Of a stretch of DNA of 64,000 nucleotides, positions 50,732 to 60,029 are shown piece after piece. The position numbers and the translations under genes were made by a program. The stretch is from Aggregatilineales bacterium (lineage in GTDB: Bacteria; Chloroflexota; Anaerolineae; Aggregatilineales; Phototrophicaceae), in NCBI GenBank assembly GCA_030834905.1, contig JAUQWZ010000062.1, positions 1-64,000 on the forward strand, in the 5' to 3' direction. The notes under the pieces are model-generated. The model ran no database searches. It saw only the letters and a program-made list of their open reading frames with translations, and had not been told where the DNA came from. Position 1 is the stretch's first letter. Every line of letters starts with the position of its first letter.

Positions 50732-51943
50732 CTAAGGGATAAGCCCAGGCTGATTGCCCGGTGTGAGCAGGAGGATATAAGCGGGCGCTGCATTCGTGTT
50801 TCCGCGCTGCAGTTCCCACGTCTCACCAAAGTACGGCACGACGATACGGGCAGGCGCATCTGTCACCAGCTCGAATTCGACATAACCGCGCGCATCCGTG
50901 AATCCACTGGTAATGACGCGATTGGTGTTCATCTCAACCACCCGTACTGAAATCCCGGCAACGCCTTCCGCCGGATCAACCGTGCGATTGCCATTTTCGT
51001 CATAAGCGATAACGACCGCAGCGGTAATTACACGCGGTGGGATTGGTGTGCCGGTTGGTTGCACGGTCGGCGGCGCGCCGACCAGCTCAATCCGGGCAGC
51101 AGGTTGAGGCGATGCGGTTGGCGTGATCGTAAAAGACGATGGCGGGATGATGAGGGTATTGGCGTCGCTGCGAAATACCTGAATGGCATCCAGCCCCACG
51201 ACATACCCTTCACTCGCATTGTTCTTGCGTCCGGCAGCGCGTATCTCCAACAAATGACTGCCCGCCCCAACGAAGTAAACCTGTGTGGCGGGAAAGCCCA
51301 ACTCGGCTGCATACGCATCAATCGTGTCGATAACCAGCCCATCGACCGCCACCTCAAACGTGCCCATGTTCCCTGCTGTGACGTAGCGAATTCGCAGTCC
51401 TTCACCTTCAAATGCGAAAGAGGCAGTGCCGTCGGTACTTTCAGTGCGGTGGTACTGTCCCCGGCTGGCGAACTGCGACAGACGCGGCGTCCATGGCGGC
51501 GAGTAGCTCACGGTCGGGTAGTCCGACTCGAAGCTGTACCAACCAATGAACGGTGGCGCGGTGTTGGTCGCGTCCAACAGCGGCTCAACCGGGTTGGGCG
51601 GCGCAGGCAGCAGAATCGTCCCCGGCGGGAATGGTGTGAGCGTGGGCGTGATGTAGACCCCGGGCATCACCGCGACGATTTCCAAGACGCGCCTGGAGAG
51701 CGTTGGCGTGACGGTTGGAACCAGAGTTTCATCCGGCAGCGATGTCCAAACAGGTGATGCGGTCAGTGTGAGGGTTGGCGTGGCAGTCGGTGCAGGTGTA
51801 TCCGTCGGCGTGAGCGACGGCAGCACCATCAAGGTCGGGATCACCACGTCACTTGAAGCGGATTGAGAACGAATCAAGAAAAAGGCGGCTGCCCATGTCG
51901 TCAGGCAGAGCGCCGCCAGGATGAGCAGCACCAGTCGTCGCAT
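50732..51943 (-). CDS. Membrane-anchored surface protein with Thr/Pro linkers
   Basis: 403 residues, the first gene after promoter P2, with GGAG before ATG 51943. An N-terminal membrane anchor (LVLLILAALCLTTWAAAFFLI), a Thr/Pro-rich stretch, a beta-sandwich region (about 160-260, with FEGEGLRIRY and HLLEIRAAGRKN) resembling carbohydrate-binding-like folds, then a second Thr/Pro linker and a Cna/SdrD-type B domain (YDENGNRTVDPAEGVAGISVRV). Likely on the cell exterior. It probably belongs to the secretion apparatus surface or mating contacts. Confidence 0.7.
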   Translation of the reverse strand: MRRLVLLILAALCLTTWAAAFFLIRSQSASSDVVIPTLMVLPSLTPTDTPAPTATPTLTLTASPVWTSLPDETLVPTVTPTLSRRVLEIVAVMPGVYITPTLTPFPPGTILLPAPPNPVEPLLDATNTAPPFIGWYSFESDYPTVSYSPPWTPRLSQFASRGQYHRTESTDGTASFAFEGEGLRIRYVTAGNMGTFEVAVDGLVIDTIDAYAAELGFPATQVYFVGAGSHLLEIRAAGRKNNASEGYVVGLDAIQVFRSDANTLIIPPSSFTITPTASPQPAARIELVGAPPTVQPTGTPIPPRVITAAVVIAYDENGNRTVDPAEGVAGISVRVVEMNTNRVITSGFTDARGYVEFELVTDAPARIVVPYFGETWELQRGNTNAAPAYILLLTPGNQPGLIP

Positions 51944-51975
51944 TGGAATACTCCAGATCGGTTGACGCTCTTCTC

Positions 51976-52059
51976 AGCCTAGCAAACCGACCTGCCGCGA
52001 CGGCTGTAAAATTTCAGTCCGAAGTTGTTACTTTTTCAGAGATATCCCGCAAATTTACG
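51976..52059 (-). promoter_or_regulatory. Transfer-regulon promoter P2 (first secretion operon)
   Basis: On the minus strand CTGAAA repeats begin at 52039 and 52017 (22 bp apart), with a degenerate CGTAAA at 52059. Then 31 bp to TTTGC (51982-51986) and -10 TAGGCT (51976-51981), followed by GAGAA. The expected start is near 51969, about 25 bases before the first gene. Confidence 0.8.
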
Positions 52060-52061
52060 CT

Positions 52062-52703
52062 TCACTCGGCGAACACACCGAAACCTTCCTCGACAGCACG
52101 ACAAATTAGATGTTCATTGGTAGACGCGCCGAAGCGTCTGCGGAGCTTCTGCCGTTCCCAATAGACGCGGCGTGGTGAGAGCTTCAACTGAAGGGCGATA
52201 TGCCCGATGGAATAGCCCTGCGCCAGCAACCGCAGTACAGCGCGGGCTTGTGGATCGAGTTTCCAGTCGCGTTTGCCACTTTGTATCGAGATCAGGTATT
52301 CAGCGTTAGCAGTGGGCGACAGATACAGCCGCTGCTTCAGGACAGCTTCAACGGCTGTGAGCAGGTTTTCGCGTAGATCATCACCCATATACAGATAGCC
52401 ACGTACTCCTATTGCCAGCAGATCATGAATCAACAATCCATCGGATATAAAGCCCATCAGCATAATCCGTGATGTCGGCGCGGCTTGCTGAAGCTGCTCG
52501 GTCAAAGCCAGAGAATCAAGGCTGGGATCAATCTGCTCACCGGCAATAATGATGTCCGGTTGCAGATCACGAGCAATCCGTAGTAAATCACTCCCACAGG
52601 TTGCAGTACTGACTGCTGTGTTTTGGCGCTGGCGCAAAAGCATTTCGGTGCCAAAGACGATGAGGCTGCTGCTATCCGCAATCAAAATTTGGGTATTCAT
52701 CAT
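52062..52703 (-). CDS. LuxR/NarL-type regulator with degenerate receiver
   Basis: 213 residues. The N-terminal receiver-like domain (about 4-120) lacks the phospho-acceptor aspartate: the usual PDxxxxD reads PDIIIAG. The C-terminal LuxR helix-turn-helix (about 148-205) has VLRLLAQGYSIGHIALQLKLSPRRVYW. Such proteins regulate without phosphorylation or bind a small signal. It lies next to promoter P2 and reads toward it, so it may control the transfer promoters, but no direct link was shown. Confidence 0.82.
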   Translation of the reverse strand: MMNTQILIADSSSLIVFGTEMLLRQRQNTAVSTATCGSDLLRIARDLQPDIIIAGEQIDPSLDSLALTEQLQQAAPTSRIMLMGFISDGLLIHDLLAIGVRGYLYMGDDLRENLLTAVEAVLKQRLYLSPTANAEYLISIQSGKRDWKLDPQARAVLRLLAQGYSIGHIALQLKLSPRRVYWERQKLRRRFGASTNEHLICRAVEEGFGVFAE

Positions 52704-53032
52704 GAAGAAACGCCCTCATTCTCATTTCATCCGTACAGTCTATCAGGGCTTGATCTGCGGACGTTGAGAAAATAGGACATTTTGAGAGCAATTACTGCTA
52801 ATGACAGAGGAGATTTTCACGTCGATATCTTGGAATGAACAAAGGTAATGTTTATAGCGTCCAGCCCTCTGAATAACCTGAACAGATGTACGTTTCTATC
52901 CCGCGTTTTCGCACGTTATCCCACGAAACATAAACTATAACGCTTCCCCAACCATCTTCTACCGGCATTTACACAGGAGAGTAGAACGAATGTCTTGACA
53001 ATCATCAGAACAGGTGAGCTAATCTTAAGTGG
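52704..53032. other. Divergent intergenic region before the mutasome operon
   Basis: No gene. It separates the LuxR gene (minus) from the imuA-like gene (plus). A GAAC-N4-GTAC site at 52880-52891 and a GAAC-N4-GTCT site at 52984-52995 are loose matches to LexA-type boxes. The right end holds the promoter listed next. Confidence 0.45.
52984..53025 (+). promoter_or_regulatory. Candidate promoter and SOS-like site of the mutasome operon
   Basis: TTGACA (52995-53000), 19-bp spacer, TAATCT (53020-53025). It is overlapped at -35 by GAACGAATGTCT (52984-52995), a weak LexA-like half site. The -10 ends seven bases before GTG 53033, suggesting a leaderless message. Confidence 0.4.
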
Positions 53033-53782
53033 GTGCGGCGTAACAAAAAGGCAACCTTCGTGGACCGCAAAAGCCACTTTCAACAGACCCTCTGGGACTT
53101 GCAGCGCAAGCTGGGGCAGCGCGCGCTGGTTCCACTCAGCCAACTCGCCCAGCGCGGTTATCTTTCAACCGGATTTCCAGAAATTGATGAATTGCTTGGG
53201 GTGCAGGGCATCACGATGGGCAATGTCATTGCTGTCGTTGGTATGCCCAGCTCAGGCGTGACATCCTTTAGCTACAGCGTGATGGCGGAAGCACAGGCGC
53301 AAAATCGCAACGTTATCGCCATCGATTTGGGGCAAACGTTCGATGCATCGTCCGCGATCCAGTGGGGCGTGGTTCCAGAATATATTCTGCTGGTGCGCTC
53401 TTATGAAGTCCATGACGCTGTCAAATACGCCGACGTCGTGCGCACAGTTATCCAACAACTGCCCCAAACGCTGATCGTCATCAATGCAACGGATATCGAA
53501 CGGAATCGCGCGCTCCTACCGGACTTGCTACCCATTCTGTTCAAACTGCGCGGACAATTAACGAAATCCGACTGCGCTATCCTGGTGCTGCTGCCGCACA
53601 TGCCAAGTCACACACTTCAAGCTGAGTTCGATACGATGCTCCATTTCCAACGCATCTCCTGGCTCACTCGCTATGGTGACATCGATGGCTATCATTCCAC
53701 AGTGACCTTACAAAAGGATCGGGCGCTTAACGATGAACGGGTTACAGCTGTAGACATCTGGCTCAAAGGAGAGCCGATGTGA
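53033..53782 (+). CDS. imuA: ImuA-like RecA-fold protein
   Basis: 249 residues from GTG 53033. A RecA-like core starts near residue 40 (GYLSTGFPEIDELLG, the typical entry of RecA/RadA folds), but the Walker A position reads GMPSSGVTS, without the catalytic lysine, so ATP hydrolysis is doubtful. It overlaps the ImuB start. ImuA helps ImuB and DnaE2 in damage-induced mutagenesis. Assignment rests on fold plus gene order. Confidence 0.75.
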   Translation: MRRNKKATFVDRKSHFQQTLWDLQRKLGQRALVPLSQLAQRGYLSTGFPEIDELLGVQGITMGNVIAVVGMPSSGVTSFSYSVMAEAQAQNRNVIAIDLGQTFDASSAIQWGVVPEYILLVRSYEVHDAVKYADVVRTVIQQLPQTLIVINATDIERNRALLPDLLPILFKLRGQLTKSDCAILVLLPHMPSHTLQAEFDTMLHFQRISWLTRYGDIDGYHSTVTLQKDRALNDERVTAVDIWLKGEPM

Positions 53783-54975
53783 TTGCCTGTGTTGTGGTTC
53801 CCTATTTCGCAGTTTCTCTCCATCTCTCTGCACCGGGAGACTCAAATACGCCGCTGATCGTTATTGAATATCGAGGGCAGCGGGGAAAAGTCATTGCCTA
53901 TTCCGAATCTGCGCAGAGAATGGGGGTCGAACTTGGCATTTCCTTCAGTCGAGCGCGCGCATTGTGCCCACAGGCACAGTTCATCACCGCCGATACGGTT
54001 CACTACAATGAGATGCGAGACCGTTTATGTGCTCTTTTCTGGGAATTTACCAATCGCGTCGAGCTGGAGCTAACCGTCTACCCGCATACCGCCATCGGCT
54101 ATCTGGATTTAGGCAATCTCAAGTCAGCCGACCTCAACTATCTCGGCAATCTGATCGGTAACGCCCTGCGCGAGCAGATGGGACTTCGTGCATCTGTAGG
54201 CATTTCACGCCGAAAATCTGTTGCGTACATCGCCGCCGCCAATACGGGGCTTGATGCAGTAACACTCATCCCGGTTGGCGAAGAAGCCGCATTCATTGCG
54301 CCGCATCCGGTGGCACTGCTGCCACTCGACCGGCATCAGGCGCATCGCCTGCGCATTCTCGGTATCGAAACGCTGGGGACGCTTGCCAGCCTTTCACGTG
54401 CCAGCGTCATGGCGCAATTTGGACGTGCCGGAGCAGCTCTGCATCAACTGGCAGGGGGGCTGGATGGTACACCCGTTAAGCCACAGCGAATGCCAGAACT
54501 TGAAACTGTCCACCGACATTTCGAGACATTGAATGACCGTTCTCGGCTAGAGGTTCGTATCTATGGCATCGCAGAGCAACTTGCAGAGCTGCTCGACCAA
54601 CGGCGATCTGCTCTGCACCAGCTCACTGCTACATTTCATGTTGAACGCGGCAAGCCGCTCTCTCAATCGATGCATCTCTTCGAACCAGTCACGAGCAGCC
54701 GTGCCATCGGCGATTCCGTCCTCAGGATGCTGGACCGCATGAAATTGGCTCAGGCAGTGACGGGCATTGAACTCTGTGCTTCGCATCTGGTACCAGCGAT
54801 GCCCAGACAGTTAGAACTCTTCAGCGAACGACCGCTGCGCCATCAGCTTCTGGATCTCGCCAGCGCATTGGCGGCTCAGCACAGGACGCTGAATTTTCTT
54901 CAGGTGCTCCCCGTTATGCCAACCTCACTCTTGCCAGAGCGTCGGTTTCACTTCCGGCATATTGACGTCTCATGA
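53779..54975 (+). CDS. imuB: ImuB, inactive Y-family polymerase-like protein
   Basis: 398 residues. Y-family fold: the N-terminal palm and the helix-hairpin-helix region (RLRILGIETLGTLASL) are recognisable. The catalytic acids are absent: the usual DxDAFFAS reads VVPYFAVS, and the SxDEA position reads PHTAIGY. This is the signature of ImuB, a scaffold rather than a polymerase. It recruits DnaE2 to the beta clamp in translesion synthesis. It overlaps imuA (ATGtGA-type overlap) and the next small gene by 4 bases. Confidence 0.88.
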   Translation: MIACVVVPYFAVSLHLSAPGDSNTPLIVIEYRGQRGKVIAYSESAQRMGVELGISFSRARALCPQAQFITADTVHYNEMRDRLCALFWEFTNRVELELTVYPHTAIGYLDLGNLKSADLNYLGNLIGNALREQMGLRASVGISRRKSVAYIAAANTGLDAVTLIPVGEEAAFIAPHPVALLPLDRHQAHRLRILGIETLGTLASLSRASVMAQFGRAGAALHQLAGGLDGTPVKPQRMPELETVHRHFETLNDRSRLEVRIYGIAEQLAELLDQRRSALHQLTATFHVERGKPLSQSMHLFEPVTSSRAIGDSVLRMLDRMKLAQAVTGIELCASHLVPAMPRQLELFSERPLRHQLLDLASALAAQHRTLNFLQVLPVMPTSLLPERRFHFRHIDVS

Positions 54976-55226
54976 GCCGCTTCTGGACACCGCCCCAGGT
55001 GATTCAGGTAGACATCGACGAAGCTGGATTGCCAATCCGCTTTACCTGGAATGACCACGTCCATGCAGTCCATCGGGTGACGAATCGCTGGCGTGCTGAC
55101 ACCGACTGGTGGCGCAAACGGGTTTGGCGTGAATATTTCAAGATCGCTACCGAGAGCGGGATGCTGGTCATCCTCTATCACAGTTTATTGGACGATCAGT
55201 GGTACCTCGAGCGCCTCTATGACTAA
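54972..55226 (+). CDS. DUF6504-like small protein of the mutasome operon
   Basis: 84 residues, rich in Trp and Arg (FWTPPQVIQV, then RFTWNDHVHAVHRV and DWWRKRVWREYFKI). It matches the small proteins found between imuB and dnaE2 in actinobacteria and relatives (DUF6504). It overlaps imuB by 4 bases and dnaE2 by 8, so all are co-translated. Likely an accessory to translesion synthesis. Mechanism unknown. Confidence 0.7.
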   Translation: MSRFWTPPQVIQVDIDEAGLPIRFTWNDHVHAVHRVTNRWRADTDWWRKRVWREYFKIATESGMLVILYHSLLDDQWYLERLYD

Positions 55227-58200
55227 CCCATCTGGCTATGTCGAACTGCACAGTCACTCCTACTTCAGCCTGCTTGATGGCGCTTGCGCTCCGGAAGCAT
55301 TGTTGGATAAAGCCGCGCTGTACGGCATGGATGCGCTTGCACTCACCGATCATGATGCAGTCTATGGTGCAGTTCGCTTCCAGAAAGCCGCCCGCGAACG
55401 TGGTATTCATCCCATCTTTGGTGCCGAACTCACCTTGTACGATGGCCATCATCTGACGCTGCTGGTCCGGGATACGACTGGTTGGCGGAACCTGTGCCAG
55501 CTCATCACTCTCGCCCGCCACAATGCACACAAAGGTGAAGCACGGCTGCCCAGAGGCGCGCTTGAAGGCTACCCGACTGGTTTGATTGCTCTCTCCGGGT
55601 GTCGTAACGGCGAAGTCATGCAGGCACTGCGACGAAATGAGGTGGAGAGGGCACGAGAGATCGCTTTGGAGTATACGCAGTGGTTTGGACGCGACCATTT
55701 CTACATCGAACTACAAAACCATCTTCTACCCTGCGATAAATCGCTGGTTGCCGCAGGTGCTGCACTGGCAGACTGGGCAGGCATCGAATATGTCACCACG
55801 AACAACGTGCATTATGTCGAACCGGAGCAGCACTTTCTTCAGGATGTTCTCGTCTGCATACGCCATAACACTGTGCTGGATGAGTCGGAGCACCTGCTTC
55901 GCCCGAATTCCGAGTGTTATTTGAAAGATGCGCCAACGATGGCGTGGCTGTTCGCCCAATATCCCGATGCTATCTCCAACACACGGCAGATCGCCGAGCA
56001 GTGTCAATTTCGACTCGACTTCAGCCTTCAGGATCTGCCGCAGTTCCCTACTCCTGAGGGCTTCTCCGCGCATGGCTATCTAGTCAGTCTGTGCCAGCAG
56101 CGCTTTGGCATTGATGCGCCATCCAACGTCACGCGACAACTCGACCATGAACTTTCTGTGATTGAGCGTGCCGGGCTGAGCAATTACTTTCTGGTTGTCT
56201 GGGACATTGTGCGCCATGCGCGGGAACAAGGCATCCGCTGTCAGGGACGCGGATCTGCCGCTAATTCGCTCGTCGCCTATGTACTTGGCATTTCGCCAAT
56301 CAATCCGCTCGACCATGACCTGGTGTTTGAGCGTTTTCTCTCCGACGAGAGGCAGGTTGTACCCGACATTGACATTGATTTTGATGCCGCGCGCCGGGAA
56401 GAAGTGATCCAGTATGTTTATAGTAGATACGGCTACGAGCACGCGGCGATGGCTTGCACATTCGTCACGTTCCGCGCTCGCTCCTCAATCCGCGATGTTG
56501 GCAAAGCGCTGGGGATGCCGCCTGAACTACTTGACCGGATGAGCAGCGCGATCAACCCGTTCGCCGATGGATTGGAAGACGAGCCAGGTTTACGAGAGGC
56601 ACTGGGTGGACGCGAAGTCAGCGTAGTCTGGGCACAGTTGGTCAGTCTGTGCAATGCCCTGGACGGTACACCACGACATTTGGGCATTCACAATGGCGGC
56701 ATGGTCGTTATGGATACGCCGCTTGCCGCGCGTTTGCCCACCGAACCGGCGACAATGTCCGACCGCTACGTTGTTCAGTGGGACAAGGACAGCCTGGAAG
56801 ACGCCGGGCTGATCAAGATTGATATTCTCGGCTTACGAATGCTCTCTGCCATTTCCGATGCGGTGCAGATCGTTCGTGAGCGGAGCAACCTGGACGACGT
56901 TAGCGTGCTGGCGTTCGACGACCCTGCGGTGTACGAGATGGTCAGTCGTGCGGATACTGTCGGCATCTTCCAGGTTGAGTCGCGCGCGCAGGCGCAGGTG
57001 TTGCCACGCCTGAAGCCACGCCATTTTAACGATCTGATCGTCTCGATTTCGCTGATCCGCCCCGGTCCTGTGCAGGGAAACATGGTGCATCCCTACCTTC
57101 GCCGCCGGTTAGGCGAAGAGCCGGTACGCTATCCGCACCAACTGCTGGAACCCGCGCTGAAAGAGACACTCGGGGTAATCCTGTTTCAGGAACAGGTACT
57201 CAAGGTGGCGCGAGATCTAGCGGGCTTCACCGGCGGGCAGGGCGAGCAGCTCCGACGCGCCCTCAGCGCAAAGCGTGCCACCGACGAAATCGAACGGTTG
57301 CGGAGCGCGTTTATGGAAGGCGCGCTGACGAAGGGCGTACAGAAATCCGTTGCCGATCTGGTTTTCAACGCTTTACGCGCCTTCGGCGGTTATTCGTTTC
57401 CAAAATCGCATGCAGCCGCCTTTGCCGTGCTTGTCTATCAGTCGGCGTGGCTGAAGAAGTACCATCCAGCGGCGTTTTACTGTGGATTGTTGAACAACCA
57501 ACCGATGGGCTTCTGGTCACCAGCGGTGGTGGTGAATGACGCTAAACGCCACCGTGTGCAGGTGCTGCCAGTGCATGTCAACGCGAGTGCATCGCGCTGT
57601 GTGGTCCGCAATGAGGCGATCCGTTTAGGCTTTAACTACGTGCATGGCATCGGAGCGGAAGCCAGTCAACACATTGAAACGGCACGTGGGGACGTACTGT
57701 TTAACAATCTAGCAGATTTCTGCCGCCGCACACAGCTTCCGCAACGATTGGTAGAGAATCTGATTCTGGCTGGAGCACTCGATGGCTGGGGAAAGTCCCG
57801 ACGACAACTCCTGTGGGATCTGGGCACGCTTGATTATCGGGAAGGCACGCTCGATCTGCCATATGAGGATGATCCGGTTCCGCTGACGGAAGTCACTGAT
57901 TTGGAAGCGCGGGAAATGGAGTATTCGCTGCTGGGTGTGATGCTGCATGAGCATCCAATGGGGCTGTACCGGCAGCAACTGGAGGCACAGGGCATCCTTG
58001 GCAGCAGGGATGTGACACGCCGAGCATCCAAAGCGTCTGTAACCGTCGGCGGCATGGTGGTAGTGCATCAGGCGCCGCCCACTGCCAAAGGCTTCCATTT
58101 TATCACTCTGGAAGACGAGAATGGCTTCCTCAACATTGTTGTGCGGCCCAATGTATACGTCCGTTATCGCAAGGTCATCCGCGAAACTGCGTTTCTCATC

Positions 58201-58287
58201 GTCGAAGGAGATGTTGAACGCCAGGGATTGATCGTCAATATCGTTGCACGAGAACTGCGTCCGATAATGAGGAGTATGCCCTCATGA
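55219..58287 (+). CDS. dnaE2: Error-prone DNA polymerase III alpha subunit (DnaE2/ImuC)
   Basis: 1022 residues from ATG 55219, chosen because it overlaps the upstream stop and starts directly at the PHP domain (YVELHSHSYFSLLDG); an earlier start at 55093 lies inside the upstream gene. The palm has the PDIDIDF catalytic motif, and the fingers and helix-hairpin-helix region follow (FPKSHAAAFA). An OB-fold domain near the C terminus has VGGMVVVHQ. It lacks the features of replicative DnaE1 and belongs to the DnaE2 class that acts with ImuA and ImuB in mutagenic repair. It is last in the operon and converges on the next minus-strand gene. Confidence 0.92.
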   Translation: MTNPSGYVELHSHSYFSLLDGACAPEALLDKAALYGMDALALTDHDAVYGAVRFQKAARERGIHPIFGAELTLYDGHHLTLLVRDTTGWRNLCQLITLARHNAHKGEARLPRGALEGYPTGLIALSGCRNGEVMQALRRNEVERAREIALEYTQWFGRDHFYIELQNHLLPCDKSLVAAGAALADWAGIEYVTTNNVHYVEPEQHFLQDVLVCIRHNTVLDESEHLLRPNSECYLKDAPTMAWLFAQYPDAISNTRQIAEQCQFRLDFSLQDLPQFPTPEGFSAHGYLVSLCQQRFGIDAPSNVTRQLDHELSVIERAGLSNYFLVVWDIVRHAREQGIRCQGRGSAANSLVAYVLGISPINPLDHDLVFERFLSDERQVVPDIDIDFDAARREEVIQYVYSRYGYEHAAMACTFVTFRARSSIRDVGKALGMPPELLDRMSSAINPFADGLEDEPGLREALGGREVSVVWAQLVSLCNALDGTPRHLGIHNGGMVVMDTPLAARLPTEPATMSDRYVVQWDKDSLEDAGLIKIDILGLRMLSAISDAVQIVRERSNLDDVSVLAFDDPAVYEMVSRADTVGIFQVESRAQAQVLPRLKPRHFNDLIVSISLIRPGPVQGNMVHPYLRRRLGEEPVRYPHQLLEPALKETLGVILFQEQVLKVARDLAGFTGGQGEQLRRALSAKRATDEIERLRSAFMEGALTKGVQKSVADLVFNALRAFGGYSFPKSHAAAFAVLVYQSAWLKKYHPAAFYCGLLNNQPMGFWSPAVVVNDAKRHRVQVLPVHVNASASRCVVRNEAIRLGFNYVHGIGAEASQHIETARGDVLFNNLADFCRRTQLPQRLVENLILAGALDGWGKSRRQLLWDLGTLDYREGTLDLPYEDDPVPLTEVTDLEAREMEYSLLGVMLHEHPMGLYRQQLEAQGILGSRDVTRRASKASVTVGGMVVVHQAPPTAKGFHFITLEDENGFLNIVVRPNVYVRYRKVIRETAFLIVEGDVERQGLIVNIVARELRPIMRSMPS

Positions 58288-58297
58288 GTTCTCGCGA

Positions 58298-58942
58298 TTA
58301 CGAGTTGCTCTCGAAAAGCCCTCGCCGTCGCGCAGCATCCAGGATTTGTTCATTTGTCTTCACGCCGAGTACCTGGCGTAGATTGTTTTTGCTTCGATAA
58401 ATTGTGCGCACATCGAGACCGATCTGCAGCGCAGTCTCCTGCGTATTCAACCCTTGATCGAGCGCATGGATCACGTCAATATCCACCCGTGATAAGCTCT
58501 GGGCGCTTGCATGCGCCTGGCGTCGGTATAAAGCCGCTGATGCACGTGGCGAGACGTAAGCCTGCTTGTGTGCTACCGCCTCAATGCACGCGGAAAGAGT
58601 GCTTTTCAGGCAGTCATCTCGATGGATATAGCCCATTACGCCTTGGCGAAAGAGTTTTTCAATGTGTCGTATGCTCAAAGCTTCGCTGAGGACTACCAGC
58701 GACATACTGGGGCGGAGTGTTCGCCAGCGTTCAATCAATGTCCACAAATCAAGATGGCGGGGAAGGGTTTCATCGAATAAGAGTACCTGAACCATATTTT
58801 CTTTTAGGTAAGCATCGCAGCTCTGATAATCGCTAAAACTGCCTGCAAGGTGCACTTTTTGCTCTACACCGCCCAGCATAAGCTGTAATCCATGTCGCGT
58901 CAGTTCGTTCGGCTCAAAGATCGCCATCTGCAAAGACTGCAT
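58298..58942 (-). CDS. LuxR/NarL-type response regulator
   Basis: 214 residues from ATG 58942, preceded by AGGAAGAAG; a frame from 58981 would add 13 residues. The receiver (about 5-120) keeps an aspartate at the VLLFDETLP position. The C-terminal LuxR helix-turn-helix (about 150-205) has VIHALDQGLNTQETALQIGLDVRTIYR. No histidine kinase is nearby. Its neighbours are the mutasome operon and an XRE pair. A possible activator of the transfer promoters, unproven. Confidence 0.82.
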   Translation of the reverse strand: MQSLQMAIFEPNELTRHGLQLMLGGVEQKVHLAGSFSDYQSCDAYLKENMVQVLLFDETLPRHLDLWTLIERWRTLRPSMSLVVLSEALSIRHIEKLFRQGVMGYIHRDDCLKSTLSACIEAVAHKQAYVSPRASAALYRRQAHASAQSLSRVDIDVIHALDQGLNTQETALQIGLDVRTIYRSKNNLRQVLGVKTNEQILDAARRRGLFESNS

Positions 58943-59176
58943 ATGCTTCTTCCTGGTGTGGTAGAATATCAGCCGATACATGAATTGTGATAATGCAGTG
59001 ACTGCTGAGCAATAACGATGTCAGTGTCAACTTTTTGTGTGTCACATTCTTGCAGAGGATGCGTCGGCGTTGGCTGATGTGAGACAACTGGACGGTTCTG
59101 GTGATAGCAGCACTGCAAACTAATTATATAATTGTTGGAAATCAGGTCAAGTGATTTATTATAATAAATCGGAATT

Positions 59177-59629
59177 GTGCGCGTGAGCGAATATCTCCCC
59201 TTAGCAGAACAGCTGCGCATCCTGTTTGAAAGCTTCAAAAAACCGGATGGCACCGCATACACGATGCTAGAAGTCAGTAAGGTGATTGGCGTGAGCCTGC
59301 CTACGTTGAGCCAGCTTCGGAATGGCAAGATCACCAATCCGCAGTTGAATACCCTGCGCGCAATCTGCCGCTTTTTTAACATTCCATTGCACTATTTCGA
59401 TACCCGTAGTGCCGAGGAGTGCTACGCGCTCCTGGCAGAGGGTCGTAAAGGCAATGACATTGAGGGAATCAACTTCATCGCCCATATGGCAGCCTCCCTC
59501 TCCCCCGAAGTCCAGCGTGATTTGCTAAACGTGATTAAGTGGGCACAGGCTGCCGAGCAGCAGTTGATAGCTGGGAACAAGCTGCCTGCGTTACCTCATC
59601 TTGAGCCATATGAGCATGACGAATCTTAG
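59177..59629 (+). CDS. XRE-family HTH regulator, first of a pair
   Basis: 150 residues from GTG 59177 (an in-frame GTG at 59183 is equally possible). A Cro/CI helix-turn-helix at about 25-75 (TMLEVSKVIGVSLPTLSQL), then a helical tail. It overlaps the next gene by 20 bases. The neighbour shares the same layout (HTH, then a YFD-containing segment), so the two are paralogues. They face a PAP2/membrane/ImmA-IrrE cluster on the opposite strand, a combination seen in actinobacterial toxin-like loci. Confidence 0.8.
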   Translation: MRVSEYLPLAEQLRILFESFKKPDGTAYTMLEVSKVIGVSLPTLSQLRNGKITNPQLNTLRAICRFFNIPLHYFDTRSAEECYALLAEGRKGNDIEGINFIAHMAASLSPEVQRDLLNVIKWAQAAEQQLIAGNKLPALPHLEPYEHDES

Positions 59630-60029
59630 AGCCGACAGCGTTATCAATGCCGGACGGCAGATTGCCGTTCTGCTCGAGGATGGCGTTGATATAAACGGAC
59701 ACTCCTACACCTTAGCCGGTGCCGCAGCAGCAACAGGCATCAGTAACCAGGCACTCGCCAACCTTCTACACGGCAAGTCCGAATCGCCCCGCCTGGAAAC
59801 GGCACGTGCGCTGTGCCGCTTGTATGGCATTTCATTGGCTTACTTCGATTTGGAGACGGAGGAGGCGTGTCAAGCCTATCTATCACATCACCGCCGGCGC
59901 TTTGGTCCAGCAACGGTTCGTGAGATTGTATCGCTGTCTGATCAACTATCTCCACGCGGCAAACGCAATATCCTGGCTATTCTGCATTGGATTCGTGCCG
60001 GTAAATCTCCCCATCCATCATCAACCTAA
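59610..60029 (+). CDS. XRE-family HTH regulator, second of a pair
   Basis: About 139 residues from ATG 59610. Helix-turn-helix at about 33-80 (GAAAATGISNQALANLLHG, then ARALCRLYGISLAYFD), and a short C-terminal region matching its neighbour (SLSDQLSPRGKRNILAILHW against AASLSPEVQRDLLNVIKW). It overlaps both the preceding gene and, by 9 bases, the convergent PAP2-like gene. Confidence 0.8.
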   Translation: MSMTNLRADSVINAGRQIAVLLEDGVDINGHSYTLAGAAAATGISNQALANLLHGKSESPRLETARALCRLYGISLAYFDLETEEACQAYLSHHRRRFGPATVREIVSLSDQLSPRGKRNILAILHWIRAGKSPHPSST

